Positions 45,574-54,057 of a DNA stretch of 64,000 nucleotides are shown here, piece by piece; the stretch's first letter is position 1, and each line of letters begins with the position of its first letter. Both the position numbers and the translations under genes were made by a program. The notes under the pieces were generated by a model. It searched no databases, was not told the DNA's origin, and saw nothing but the letters and a program-made list of their open reading frames with translations. The DNA lies in NCBI GenBank assembly GCA_963848375.1, contig CAWKDK010000019.1, positions 149,732-213,731 on the forward strand, read 5' to 3'. This DNA comes from JAJPJE01 sp963848375. GTDB taxonomy: Bacteria; Acidobacteriota; Terriglobia; Terriglobales; Acidobacteriaceae.

Positions 45574-46269
45574 TTAGCGCGCGGCCAGAGCTCCTACCAT
45601 CGCTTCGAAGATCTTGAAGCCATCGGTAGCGCCCATCTCGGCCTCACTGGAGCGCTCAGGGTGAGGCATCATGCCGAGCACGTTGCGTCCTTCATTGCAG
45701 ATGCCGGCAATATTGTCGACGGAGCCGTTAGGATTGGCGGCGGGCGTAACTTCGCCCTCAGGCGTGCTGTAACGGAATACCACGCGGTTCTGATTCTTCA
45801 GTTCGGCGAGCGTCGATTCATCACAGAAGTAGTTGCCTTCCATATGGCCGATGGGAATGAGGAGCACCTCACCCTTTTCGCAGTTGCTGGTGAAGGGTGT
45901 GTCGTTGCTTTCGACGCGAACGTGAACGGGCCGACAGATGTACTTCAATCCCGCATTGCGAAGCAGTGCTCCTGGCAGGAGCCCACATTCGCAGAGAATT
46001 TGAAATCCGTTACAGATGCCCAGCACGAGGCCGCCGTTCGCAGCAAACTTCTTCACGGACTCCATGACCGGAGAGAAGCGGGCGATGGCGCCGGTACGCA
46101 GGTAGTCCCCATAAGAAAAACCGCCGGGCACGATAACGACGTCGCTGTTTTCCAGGTCGTGAGATTCATGCCAGAGATAGCTGACGGGCTGCTTCGCAAC
46201 TGACTGCAAAACCCAGAAGGGATCCTGATCACAGTTGGAGCCGGGGAACATGATGACGCCGAATTTCAT
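45574..46269 (-). CDS. purQ: Phosphoribosylformylglycinamidine synthase subunit I (glutaminase)
   Basis: A 231-residue class I glutamine amidotransferase that makes ammonia for the fourth step of purine synthesis with PurL. It shows GVIMFPGSNCDQD, VPGGFSYGDYLRTGAIA, the catalytic cysteine in LGICNGFQILCE (near 90), and the His-Glu pair in GMMPHPERSSE. The ATG start at 46269 is canonical. No purL or purS is next to it. It is separated from the upstream stress operon by an intrinsic terminator. Confidence 0.96.
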   Translation of the reverse strand: MKFGVIMFPGSNCDQDPFWVLQSVAKQPVSYLWHESHDLENSDVVIVPGGFSYGDYLRTGAIARFSPVMESVKKFAANGGLVLGICNGFQILCECGLLPGALLRNAGLKYICRPVHVRVESNDTPFTSNCEKGEVLLIPIGHMEGNYFCDESTLAELKNQNRVVFRYSTPEGEVTPAANPNGSVDNIAGICNEGRNVLGMMPHPERSSEAEMGATDGFKIFEAMVGALAAR

Positions 46270-46288
46270 AGTTCAAGTCTAGCATGTG

Positions 46289-46323
46289 AAAAAAAGCCTG
46301 GTACCCAGGAACGAGTACCAGGC
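46289..46323 (-). terminator. Intrinsic terminator of the Spy-like operon
   Basis: Read leftwards, GCCTGGTAC and GTACCAGGC pair over nine bases with a ten-base loop, then seven T follow. It lies 11 bp after the stop of the Spy-like gene and 20 bp before purQ. Confidence 0.93.
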
Positions 46324-46333
46324 GCCGTAGGCG

Positions 46334-46888
46334 TTACGGGAGGGAACCTTGAGGAGGCGGCGGCGGTGCATCGGGTCCGCCAGGGCCACCGGGGCCACCT
46401 GGTCCATGACCGAATCTTTTCATCATGCCGGGACCTGGAGGCGGCGGCATGAGCGCACGCAGCTGCTTCCACTGATCAGGAGTCAAAATCTTGCGGAAGT
46501 CCAGGGTCATCTGAGTGAATTCGCGGTCGAGTTGATTACGCGCCGCCGAGCGCTGGTCAACCTGAGCCATGATGGCGGCATCGTTGGGCGTCGGCGCATC
46601 CAGCAGTTGCTGCATGGCTAGATCCTGCTTTTCGATATTGGCGCGCAGATCCACGAGTTTCAGACGATGCTGATAAAAGGTGTTCTCGAGTTGCTGCACC
46701 TGCTGATCATTGAGTTGCAGCTTGCTGGCAATCTCTGAATTCTTCCACCAGGCACCCATGGGCCTGTCATTCATCATATGGTGCGGTTTCCCGCCCGGCC
46801 CTCCTGCGTTGGGAGCTGGCGGCGCCTGAGCGAACGCGGCTGCGCTCATTACCACCAGGGCCAACCAACACAAGAATCTAGTTTTCAT
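46334..46888 (-). CDS. Spy/CpxP-like periplasmic protein (LTXXQ type)
   Basis: A 184-residue exported protein: signal peptide (MKTRFLCWLALVVMSAAAFAQ), then a helical core with LQLNDQQVQQLENTFYQHRLKLVDLRANIEKQ and the LTXXQ-like motif ILTPDQWKQLRALMPPPP, as in Spy and CpxP. A Gly/Pro-rich, His-bearing tail (GPGGPGGPGG, PPPPPQ) ends it. Spy-like proteins hold misfolded periplasmic proteins or metal. The ATG overlaps the end of the anti-sigma gene by 11 bases. Confidence 0.85.
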   Translation of the reverse strand: MKTRFLCWLALVVMSAAAFAQAPPAPNAGGPGGKPHHMMNDRPMGAWWKNSEIASKLQLNDQQVQQLENTFYQHRLKLVDLRANIEKQDLAMQQLLDAPTPNDAAIMAQVDQRSAARNQLDREFTQMTLDFRKILTPDQWKQLRALMPPPPGPGMMKRFGHGPGGPGGPGGPDAPPPPPQGSLP

Positions 46889-47379
46889 TGCGAGTCTCCT
46901 TGGATACTGATTGCGACTGCGTACTGCTCGTTAGAGTCATCGCGTCTACCAGAGCGCCAGTGGGCTCCAGCGGAGGCGCAAGCCTGGAATCGAGAGTCTG
47001 CTCCACATCAACGAGCAGCTGCTGATCGTTTTCCGCCGTAATCTGTGGTGCAGGCGCCTTTACCGCGGGACCGCTTCGCATGAGAAGCGTGACTGCCAGG
47101 ATTACCGTGGCTGCGAGTCCTGCCCAGGCAAAGCGCGGAGCCAACATGCTGTGCGACTGCGGCGCGCGATTATTGATCTGGCGGCGCTGAGCAAGCCAGA
47201 AAGCGTCGGGTTTTTCGGCTAACGTATCGGCTTCCGCGTTCAAGCTGCGAAACAGGTATTCCATATCGTCGCGGCTCGAACGGCAGATCACGCACGCGTT
47301 GAGATGTTCGACAATCTCAGTGCGGCAAATTGCCGGCTAGCGCTTCGTTCAATTCAGCGTCATTTAAGTGGCGGTCCAC
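46878..47379 (-). pseudogene. Zinc-finger anti-sigma factor, frameshifted
   Basis: A transmembrane anti-sigma factor of about 167 residues. The start is GTG at 47379 with AAGGAG seven bases before it, overlapping the end of the sigma-factor gene; it reads MDRHLNDAELNEALAGNLPH, then meets a TGA at 47319-47317. In another frame, directly after, EIVEHLNACVICRSSRDDM gives the zinc-binding HXXXCXXC site, with a membrane helix at FAWAGLAATVILAVTLLM and a periplasmic tail ending at 46878. One extra base (or two missing) at about 47317-47322 accounts for it. It would hold the upstream sigma factor inactive until envelope stress. Confidence 0.75.
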
Positions 47380-47974
47380 TGCGGTGCTCCTTCACTCTTG
47401 CCCGTACGGTACTCAAGGCACGCGAGAGATGCGCTTTCACGGTTCCCAACTGCACTTCCAGAGTCTGGGAAATCTCTTCCAGGCTCATGTCCTGCGCAAA
47501 ACGCAGGAGAAAGACTTCACGCTGCATGGGAGACAACTGCTGCGCCGTTCTCCAGACGAGGTCAACTTCCTCTTTCGCGAGCAGATTGCGCTCGAGCGAG
47601 GGGCGCTTGTCCGGGATTCTCTGCGCCACGTCTTCCAGGTCTTCGGACTGCGATTGCTGGCTCGCGAACAGGCGCTTCCAAAAGGCTACGCGCCGGTTGC
47701 GAACATGATCTCGAGCAAGGTTCACCGCGATGCGGTAAAGCCATGTCTCCACTGAACACTCCCCGCGGAAGCTGGACCGGCTGGTATAAGCCTTCAGAAA
47801 ACATTCCTGCGTCAGGGTGTCGGCAGCATCGGGATCGCGCAGCAGCGAGATCAGCAGGCGGTAGATACGCCGTTGGTTCAACGAGACGAGCTGGTCGAAG
47901 TTCTCGGCGGAGAAAGCCTCCGTCGTGGCGAGTTTTCCGACCATGCTCAGGTTTGCCAGAGCGTCTGCCACCAA
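47360..47974 (-). CDS. ECF-type RNA polymerase sigma factor
   Basis: A sigma-70 group 4 factor of 204 residues. Region 2 is seen in FDQLVSLNQRRIYRLLISLLRDPDAADTLTQECFLKAYTSRSSFRGECSVETWLYRIAVNLARDHVRNRR and region 4 in LSPMQREVFLLRFAQDMSLEEISQTLEVQLGTVKAHLSRALSTVR. It starts at TTG 47974 as read, though the ATG at 47944 is also possible. Its end overlaps the GTG start of the anti-sigma gene. The three-gene unit sigma / anti-sigma / Spy-like resembles envelope-stress operons of the RpoE kind. Confidence 0.92.
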   Translation of the reverse strand: MVADALANLSMVGKLATTEAFSAENFDQLVSLNQRRIYRLLISLLRDPDAADTLTQECFLKAYTSRSSFRGECSVETWLYRIAVNLARDHVRNRRVAFWKRLFASQQSQSEDLEDVAQRIPDKRPSLERNLLAKEEVDLVWRTAQQLSPMQREVFLLRFAQDMSLEEISQTLEVQLGTVKAHLSRALSTVRARVKEHRSGPPLK

Positions 47975-48127
47975 TATCTCCGTGCTGTCTAGATGGACGA
48001 GGCGCGGAAGAAGCGGATTACAAATCGTAACTGTTTTTCGGGCTTAGCGCAGCTTCCGCACGTCGCAGCTAAAGATAGCTGCCTCAGGATGAAGCACTTA
48101 GGGCTGCAGTGTGTCATCATTCTGGGC

Positions 48128-48622
48128 ATGAGAGTGGGCGAGCATCTGCGACTTACCGGCGGAGCGCTGAAGCAATGGTTCATCGCGCAGAGCTACGACG
48201 CTCTGGCTGTCGCCGGCCTATGGCTGATTGGGTTGCTGATCCTGCGAGTGCCGTTAGCGATTCTGTGGGCAGCCCTGGGCGCCGTGCTGCAGTTCGTGCC
48301 AAATGTTGGGCCGGCGTTGACGCTGATTGGGCCCGCTGTGGTGCTGGGAGTACAGGGGTTGCTGGGCGGAGACTGGATGCGTCTGGTCTACCTCCTGGTT
48401 CTGTATGCGTTGATCACTGCTATCGATGGGTTCATTTTGCAACCGGCGATCATGAAGCGAACTGCGCGAGTGCCGGTGTGGGCGTCGATCATCACGCCGA
48501 TCGTCTTTGGACTGTTGCTGGGCTTCTGGGGCGTGCTGCTGGCCGCGCCATTGTTGGCGATCGTATTCGCTTACGGAAGAAGGGCAGAAGCCAACGAGGG
48601 CTTGCAGAGGCGTTCACCTTAG
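48128..48622 (+). CDS. Short AI-2E-family membrane protein
   Basis: About 164 residues, roughly half the usual 340-370 of the AI-2E (PerM-like) family, and matching its C-terminal half: QSYDALAVAGLWLIGLLILRVP, the glycine-proline motif LQFVPNVGPALTLIGPAVVLG, and the last two helices PVWASIITPIVFGLLLGFWGVLLAAPLLAIV. Four or five membrane helices are expected. The frame is open up to 47993; I start at ATG 48128, but 48089 is equally possible. It may be a natural short form or a remnant; transport function cannot be claimed. Confidence 0.65.
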   Translation: MRVGEHLRLTGGALKQWFIAQSYDALAVAGLWLIGLLILRVPLAILWAALGAVLQFVPNVGPALTLIGPAVVLGVQGLLGGDWMRLVYLLVLYALITAIDGFILQPAIMKRTARVPVWASIITPIVFGLLLGFWGVLLAAPLLAIVFAYGRRAEANEGLQRRSP

Positions 48623-48681
48623 GAGAGTGGCAAGGTCCAGGAATTAACAAAACAGAGCTGCGGGTGTGTGACAATACAGAG

Positions 48682-49491
48682 ATGCGAAAACCTTCCACCC
48701 ACCTACTTACAGCTTTGGCTTGCGGCTTGATCGCCGCATCGAGCGTTGCAGCGCAACAAGCGCCGGCGCCGAGCTCGACGCACTCACCTTCTGCAGCGGC
48801 GAAGTCACAGACAACGACGAAAACAGGATCCGCGGCGAAGAGTGCGACTGCGGCGAAACCGATCACCCTCAAAACGGACAAGCAGAAGCAGAGCTACGCC
48901 ATCGGAATGAGCCTGGCGAAGAGCCTGCAGCGCCAGCCCCTGGACCTGGACCCAGCGTTGGTGGCGCAAGCTTTGAAGGACAGCTTCGCGGGAAAGACCC
49001 TGCTAACCGACGAACAGGCGCAGGCGACGCTTACGGCGCTGCAGACCGAGATGCGCGGAAAGATGGAAGCGAAGATGAAGGAAGCGGGAGATAAGAACAA
49101 GCAGGAAGGCGCGGCGTTCCTGGCAGCCAATAAGGCAAAAGAAGGCGTAGTCACGTTGCCGAGCGGCTTGCAATACAAGATCGTGAAGCAGGGCACAGGA
49201 CCGAAACCGACCGCCGCTGACACGGTCGTCTGCAACTATCGTGGCACCCTGATCAATGGTACTGAATTCGACAGCTCCGAAAAGCATGGCGGCCCCGCCA
49301 CTTTTCCGGTCGGACGCGTGATTAAGGGCTGGACGGAAGCTCTGCAACTGATGCCAGTGGGATCAAAGTGGCAACTGTTTGTACCCGCGGATCTGGCATA
49401 CGGAGAACGCGGCCCGAGCCCGGAAATCGGTCCTGATTCGACGCTGGTCTTCGATGTCGAACTGGTTTCGATTCAGGCAAAGAATCCATAA
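48682..49491 (+). CDS. Exported FKBP-type peptidyl-prolyl isomerase (Mip/FkpA-like)
   Basis: A 269-residue periplasmic or outer-membrane folding helper. Signal peptide MRKPSTHLLTALACGLIAASSVAAQ, an Ala/Thr/Lys-rich linker (about 26-60), the FKBP N-terminal dimerization part (QKQSYAIGMSLAKSL), then the FKBP domain with VVCNYRGTLINGTEFDSSEKHGGPATFPVGRVIKGWTEALQLM and LAYGERGPSPEIGPDSTLVFDVELV. The ATG at 48682 places the signal peptide at the N-terminus; the frame is open far upstream, but that part has no similarity. It is transcribed with or separately from the upstream short membrane gene, 59 bp away. Confidence 0.92.
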   Translation: MRKPSTHLLTALACGLIAASSVAAQQAPAPSSTHSPSAAAKSQTTTKTGSAAKSATAAKPITLKTDKQKQSYAIGMSLAKSLQRQPLDLDPALVAQALKDSFAGKTLLTDEQAQATLTALQTEMRGKMEAKMKEAGDKNKQEGAAFLAANKAKEGVVTLPSGLQYKIVKQGTGPKPTAADTVVCNYRGTLINGTEFDSSEKHGGPATFPVGRVIKGWTEALQLMPVGSKWQLFVPADLAYGERGPSPEIGPDSTLVFDVELVSIQAKNP

Positions 49492-49515
49492 GCAACTAAG
49501 AAGTGAAGTGTTGCA

Positions 49516-49538
49516 GGGCAGCCGGAGGTCGGCTGCCC
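49516..49538. repeat. GGGCAGCC hairpin repeat, copy 2
   Basis: GGGCAGCC (49516-49523) pairs with GGCTGCCC (49531-49538); loop GGAGGTC. Same family as 27622-27643 and 58068-58089, and each copy is followed by CACG. Confidence 0.75.
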
Positions 49539-49600
49539 CACGCCTAGGCGCTTACTTGTTTAGTGCTGTTCTTCAGAGACTTCCATTGCAGTGAGACAAT

Positions 49601-52171
49601 ATGCGAGTTCGCAAGCTCCCGAACTTCATGTGTCGCCGCCTGCGCAAATCGAGATACGTGGTCCAGTTTGTGCTGCTGGCCGTATCTTTTCTTTCCGCTT
49701 ACGGACAACAGCCTCCAAGACCCTCGGTTAAGCAGCCTACGAAACTCCAGATCACGGTTGTGGATGAGAACGACGTGGCCGTCCTGTCCGCGCGAGTCCT
49801 GCTGCGATCTTCACCAACAGCGAGTTGGTTTCGTTGCGACACGGATTTTGTCGGCCGCTGCGCCTTTGCGAGTGTCACGCCGGGAATGTACGAATTGCGC
49901 GTGGACAAAGCCGGTTTCTATGCGCTCGACCAGAGTGTGGATATAGGGCAGGTTCCTGCGGTCGAGGTTCACCTTTCGCATTTTCAGGAGGTGCGCGAGA
50001 GAGTGGATGTAGTGGAGTCAGCTCCGGCAATTGATCCGACGCAGGTAGCGTCGACCGAGCAACTGACAGCCAGCGATGTTCTGGATATTCCCTTTGCCGG
50101 TACGCACGACTATCGCAATCTGTTGAACTTCATCCCGGGCGTGGTGAACGACAATTCCGGGCAACCGCATCTGGCGGGCTCGGAGACCTACCAAACGCTT
50201 GTCGTTCTAGATGATTTCAACGTAACGCAACCTGCGAATGGGCTGTTGCTGATTCGCGTGAATACGGACGCGATCCGCTCTATCAGCGCGGAAACGAGTC
50301 GTTACCCGGTGGAATACGGCAAGGCTTCGGGCGGAGTGCTGGACATCAAGACTGGGATTGGAGACGATCACTTCCGATTTAATGCGACGAACTTCATTCC
50401 TTCAGTTCAAGAAAAAAACGGACTCCAGTTCGACAGCTTCATTCCGCGCTTCACCTTTTCGGGTCCGCTAAAGAAAGGGAAGGTGTGGTTCTTCCAAGGG
50501 CTCGACGGGGAGTATGACAATTTCATCATCACCGGATTTCCGAATGGTGCGACGGAGAACGACTATCCGTGGCGCTTCGGTAATCTCACAAAGGTGCAGG
50601 CTAATCTCACCTCACGAAATATTTTGACTGCGAGCTACTTGCTCAACGAGGCGGGAGATCCACATGCGGGCATCTCGCTGATCAGTCCTGCAGCGACTAC
50701 ACCAGCCGTGAGAGATACCGACAACTTTGCTTCCCTGAAAGATCAACATTATTTCAAGAGCGGAGAGTTGCTGGAAACAGGCTTCGGATTTTCGCGCTAT
50801 GGAGTTAATCAAACAACGCCAGGCGTACTGCCTTACGTGATCACTCCGGAGACGGCGGAGGGGAACTATTACTTGTCGGCGCAAACCACGGCACAGCGCT
50901 ATCAGGGCGTGGCCAATCTTTATCTGAGCCCAAAGCAGTGGCATGGGCGACATGAGATCAAGACCGGAGTCGATGTCGATCGGATCGATTACATCCCAAC
51001 GTTCGACCGCACGCCGATTTCATATCTGAGCGAAGGGGCGACGCTACCGACAGGGCAGACATGCCAGGATTTCGCGCCGTTTATGCCGGTTACTCCGACA
51101 CCCTGCTCGCGGTATTCGACATTTAATGGGCTTTCGCAGACAGAGACCTACAACCTGGAACTGAGCGGCTATGCGCAGGATACATGGTCCCCAGCGGATC
51201 GAGTGCTGATCGAACCAGGGGTGCGTTTCGACTGGGATGAGATTGTGCGCGCGCCGCTGGTGTCTCCGCGTCTTGCCGGAACGTTTGTCCTCGACAACGA
51301 GGGAAACACAAAGCTATCGGCGGGCATCGGGTTGTTTTACGACGCGACCAACCTGGTGTTGATATCTCGTCCGTATGCAGGAGAAAGGACGGACTATTTC
51401 TTCGGCACCGATGCTGCTGGGAACCAGACGGTGACCGGTCCGATTTTGACAACCTTCACCGTGAACCGGAATACGCTGCAGGCACCGCGTTCCGTGAATT
51501 GGAGCGTGGGGATCGAGAGAAAGCTACCTGGGGCGATTTATGTGAAAGCAGAGTTTATCCAGAGGCGGGGAACTCATGGATTCGTTTACAACCTTCCAGC
51601 CGGAGAGCCAGCGCTAAGCGGGAATTACCTGCTGATGAACACGCGCGACGATCACTACTACGGATTCCAGGTCAGCGGGCGGCATACGTTCCACAAGAGC
51701 TATATGTTGATGGCTTCGTATATTCGGTCGCGAACGACGTCGAACCAGGTGCTGGATTTCAACGTCGATAATCCGGTGTTCAGCCCGCAATTACCGGGGC
51801 CGTATCCGTGGGATGCGCCGAACCGATTTCTGTCCTGGGGCTTTCTGCCGCTGATCAAGGGCTTCGATTTCGCATATTCGGCAGAGGCACGAACCGGATT
51901 TCCCTTCAACGTGGTCAACGATCAGCAAGAACTGGTAGGACTACCAGGATCGCGGCGTTTCCCGACCTACTTCACGCTGAATGTTTTCGCGGAAAAGCGC
52001 TTTCATCTCCTGAAGCGTTATTGGGCGGTTCGAGGCGGATTTGAGAACGTGACGAACAGGCAGAATCCTTTCTCGGTCAACAACGACATCAATTCGCCGC
52101 AGTTCCTCACCTTTGGCTCCAATTTTGGAAGATCCTTCACGACACGCATTCGCCTGGTGGGCCGCAAGTAG
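49601..52171 (+). CDS. TonB-dependent receptor, Oar-like
   Basis: An 856-residue outer-membrane receptor: signal peptide (RKSRYVVQFVLLAVSFLSAYGQQ), a carboxypeptidase-regulatory-like beta sandwich at about 45-120 (LQITVVDENDVAVLSARVLL), a plug domain with GTHDYRNLLNFIPGVV and TYQTLVVLDDFNVTQPANGLLLIRVNTDAIRSISAETSRYPVEYGKASGGVLDI, and a long barrel to the C-terminus (FTTRIRLVGRK). This form is abundant in Acidobacteria and thought to take up plant polysaccharide pieces or other nutrients. Start is ATG 49601; no partner lipoprotein of the SusD type is adjacent. The last residue is Lys, not the usual aromatic. Confidence 0.85.
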   Translation: MRVRKLPNFMCRRLRKSRYVVQFVLLAVSFLSAYGQQPPRPSVKQPTKLQITVVDENDVAVLSARVLLRSSPTASWFRCDTDFVGRCAFASVTPGMYELRVDKAGFYALDQSVDIGQVPAVEVHLSHFQEVRERVDVVESAPAIDPTQVASTEQLTASDVLDIPFAGTHDYRNLLNFIPGVVNDNSGQPHLAGSETYQTLVVLDDFNVTQPANGLLLIRVNTDAIRSISAETSRYPVEYGKASGGVLDIKTGIGDDHFRFNATNFIPSVQEKNGLQFDSFIPRFTFSGPLKKGKVWFFQGLDGEYDNFIITGFPNGATENDYPWRFGNLTKVQANLTSRNILTASYLLNEAGDPHAGISLISPAATTPAVRDTDNFASLKDQHYFKSGELLETGFGFSRYGVNQTTPGVLPYVITPETAEGNYYLSAQTTAQRYQGVANLYLSPKQWHGRHEIKTGVDVDRIDYIPTFDRTPISYLSEGATLPTGQTCQDFAPFMPVTPTPCSRYSTFNGLSQTETYNLELSGYAQDTWSPADRVLIEPGVRFDWDEIVRAPLVSPRLAGTFVLDNEGNTKLSAGIGLFYDATNLVLISRPYAGERTDYFFGTDAAGNQTVTGPILTTFTVNRNTLQAPRSVNWSVGIERKLPGAIYVKAEFIQRRGTHGFVYNLPAGEPALSGNYLLMNTRDDHYYGFQVSGRHTFHKSYMLMASYIRSRTTSNQVLDFNVDNPVFSPQLPGPYPWDAPNRFLSWGFLPLIKGFDFAYSAEARTGFPFNVVNDQQELVGLPGSRRFPTYFTLNVFAEKRFHLLKRYWAVRGGFENVTNRQNPFSVNNDINSPQFLTFGSNFGRSFTTRIRLVGRK

Positions 52172-52244
52172 CAAAGCCGGACAACAGAGCGCTTCTGAAA
52201 ACGATCTGTGATCTGTGTAGGATGTGCAGGCGTTGAAAGTGGGG

Positions 52245-52625
52245 GTGAATGTGAAATACCGCAATGTGGTGATTGCAGCGTGCCTATTCGCGCTCGGAAG
52301 TGTGGCGCTGGCACAGGAGCCGACTGCATCTTCGGCGAAACTACAAAAGCTCGAATCAATGGTGCAGCCGCTGAATCTGGCGCCCGATCAGAAGGCGAAG
52401 GTGTTGCCCATCTTCAAAGAAGAAGCGCCGAAAATCGAGGCAATCAAATACAACACCTCTTTGACTGGAGGGGAGAAGCTACAACAATTTCGAACCGTTC
52501 ATGAAGAGACAGATGCGCAGTTGAAACCAATCCTCTCCCAGGAGCAATACGCGAAGTTGCAGCAGATACGCCAGCAGCAAATTCAAGAGGCGCTCGAGAG
52601 GAAACGAGCGGGTCAGCAACCGTAA
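52245..52625 (+). CDS. Small exported helical protein, Spy-like
   Basis: About 126 residues with a signal peptide (KYRNVVIAACLFALGSVALAQ). The mature part is helical and charged, with LAPDQKAKVLPIFKEEAPKIEAI and ILSQEQYAKLQQIRQQQIQEALERKR, reminiscent of LTXXQ/Spy-type periplasmic proteins. I prefer GTG 52245 or 52251 as start because the signal peptide then begins directly. A perfect hairpin follows the stop by 8 bp. Identity at family level is moderate. Confidence 0.6.
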   Translation: MNVKYRNVVIAACLFALGSVALAQEPTASSAKLQKLESMVQPLNLAPDQKAKVLPIFKEEAPKIEAIKYNTSLTGGEKLQQFRTVHEETDAQLKPILSQEQYAKLQQIRQQQIQEALERKRAGQQP

Positions 52626-52633
52626 GAGGCCAC

Positions 52634-52655
52634 GGGCGGTCGCTCGAGACCGCCC
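52634..52655. other. Perfect 8-bp hairpin after small exported gene
   Basis: GGGCGGTC (52634-52641) pairs with GACCGCCC (52648-52655), loop GCTCGA. It follows the stop of the small exported protein by 8 bp; no T run follows on the plus strand, so terminator function is uncertain. Confidence 0.5.
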
Positions 52656-52664
52656 AACAATCGA

Positions 52665-52689
52665 CGAAAAAGCCGATTAGGCCTTTTCG
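52665..52689 (-). terminator. Terminator overlapping the end of the small HTH gene
   Basis: CGAAAAAGCC (52665-52674) and GGCCTTTTCG (52680-52689) pair with one mismatch around GATTA. On the reverse strand the stem GGCC...GGC is followed by TTTTT. The TAA stop of the small HTH gene lies in the loop, so the end of the coding region forms one arm of the terminator. Confidence 0.6.
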
Positions 52690-52895
52690 GTACACCGTAC
52701 GTTTTCGACTTCAGCTTCAAGAGCGCGCTCGATGGTTTCCGACTTACGTTTACCCCGGGCGACCATGCTTACGTAGGAGGCGGCTACGCCGAGACGCCTT
52801 GCCACTCGAGAGAACATTCCATAAAAACGCCGGTGCAGCTCGAGAGGCGAGAGACTTCTGCGACGGATGTTATTTCCATTTTGTGTTTGTGGCAT
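52677..52895 (-). CDS. Small helix-turn-helix protein
   Basis: A 72-residue protein. Residues about 30-60 (FSRVARRLGVAASYVSMVARGKRKSETIERALEAEV) have the layout of an XRE/Cro-type helix-turn-helix: small helix, turn with GV, recognition helix SYVSMVARGK. I take it to bind DNA, perhaps as a single-domain regulator. No named homologue recognised. It is convergent with the small exported gene, with a terminator between. The start codon is ATG at 52895. Confidence 0.6.
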   Translation of the reverse strand: MPQTQNGNNIRRRSLSPLELHRRFYGMFSRVARRLGVAASYVSMVARGKRKSETIERALEAEVENVRCTEKA

Positions 52896-53068
52896 ATTTT
52901 CTTATCGACAATTTCGATGTCAGTTACTTGGATGCGGCGGGAGAATCGAAGTGGTGCCTGCGGAGCGGCGCGAGTCTACATGGGTACGAACGTTACCGTC
53001 ACCTGATATGTACCTCCGATTCAATTCCGGCGTGAGACAACCTTCTATTTTCGGTTACTATCAACGGG

Positions 53069-54055
53069 ATGCCTACGTCCGAAAACCCGGTGAAACCACG
53101 CCCGCTCCAGCCCGGGGATACGATTGGCATTGTCGCTCCGGCCAGCCCTATCCAGCGGTCGATGCTCGAAGCAGGTTGCCAATACCTGCGTGAAGCGGGA
53201 TACCGCACGTTCTATTTCGACAATATATTTCACGAAGACATGTATTTTGCAGGGCCGCCGGACCAGCGGGCTCGTGACATTGAAGAGATGTTCGAGCGGG
53301 ATGACGTAAGCGCGGTGATCTGCGCGCGAGGAGGATACGGCGCGAACTATGTGCTGCCGTACCTGAACATAGAACGGCTCAAGAAGTACCCCAAGATTTT
53401 CATGGGGTACAGCGATGTGACATCACTGCTGACGTGGATGAGCGATGCAGGGCTGGTGGTGTTTCACGGTCCCATGGTGACCAAGGATTTTGCGACTCTA
53501 AATGGAGTTCACTGGCCTACGTTCAACGCGTGTGTAACCGGACGGACGAATTGGGTGCTGGACACGCGCGCGATCCCAGACTTCCGCGCCATCGTGAGGG
53601 GCAGCGCCGAGGGAATTTTATACGGCGGGTGTCTGTCGTTGCTGGCAGCCTCGATTGGAACCAAGTACGCGTTTCAGCCGGAAGGGAAGATCCTGTTTAT
53701 CGAGGACGTGGCGGCGAAGCCGTACCAGATCGATCGCATGCTGATGCAAATGAAGATGGCAGGCAAGTTCGAGGGTGTGCGTGGGATTGTTTTTGGCGAG
53801 ATGATCGATTGTTCGCAACCGGGCGGCCAGAACTACACGCTCGAAGAGGTGATACGCCGGATCCTCAGGGATTTACGAATTCCGGTGGCGTTCGGGTTGC
53901 CTTCGGGGCACGTGTCATATGGGAATGTGTCGCTGCCGTTCGGGGTACGCGTTTCGTTGACGGCTGATTACGACGAGGGAGTGCGGCTGGAATTCCTGGA
54001 GAGTGCGACTGAGACGAAGGTCGCAATACGATCCAGTACGGGACAGAACGTATAG
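53069..54055 (+). CDS. ldcA: LD-carboxypeptidase (S66 family)
   Basis: A 328-residue cytoplasmic serine peptidase that removes D-Ala from murein tetrapeptides in peptidoglycan recycling. Signatures are LQPGDTIGIVAPASP, RARDIEEMFERDDVSAVICARGGYGA, the nucleophile serine in FMGYSDVTSLL, the catalytic Glu in FIEDVAAKPYQIDRMLMQM, and the His in PSGHVSYGNVSLPFG. The start is ATG 53069 (MPTSENP); it is followed after 2 bp by mpl, which acts in the same recycling route. These two genes likely form one operon with the M61 and plsC genes. Confidence 0.93.
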   Translation: MPTSENPVKPRPLQPGDTIGIVAPASPIQRSMLEAGCQYLREAGYRTFYFDNIFHEDMYFAGPPDQRARDIEEMFERDDVSAVICARGGYGANYVLPYLNIERLKKYPKIFMGYSDVTSLLTWMSDAGLVVFHGPMVTKDFATLNGVHWPTFNACVTGRTNWVLDTRAIPDFRAIVRGSAEGILYGGCLSLLAASIGTKYAFQPEGKILFIEDVAAKPYQIDRMLMQMKMAGKFEGVRGIVFGEMIDCSQPGGQNYTLEEVIRRILRDLRIPVAFGLPSGHVSYGNVSLPFGVRVSLTADYDEGVRLEFLESATETKVAIRSSTGQNV

Positions 54056-54057
54056 AG

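Noticed and set aside
47368..48030. 220-codon plus-strand frame over the sigma-factor gene
   Set aside because: Antisense to the ECF sigma gene; no family similarity.
48109..48681. N-terminal extension of the FKBP frame
   Set aside because: The frame is open but has arginine-rich text with no similarity, and overlaps the short AI-2E gene; the signal peptide at 48682 marks the true start.
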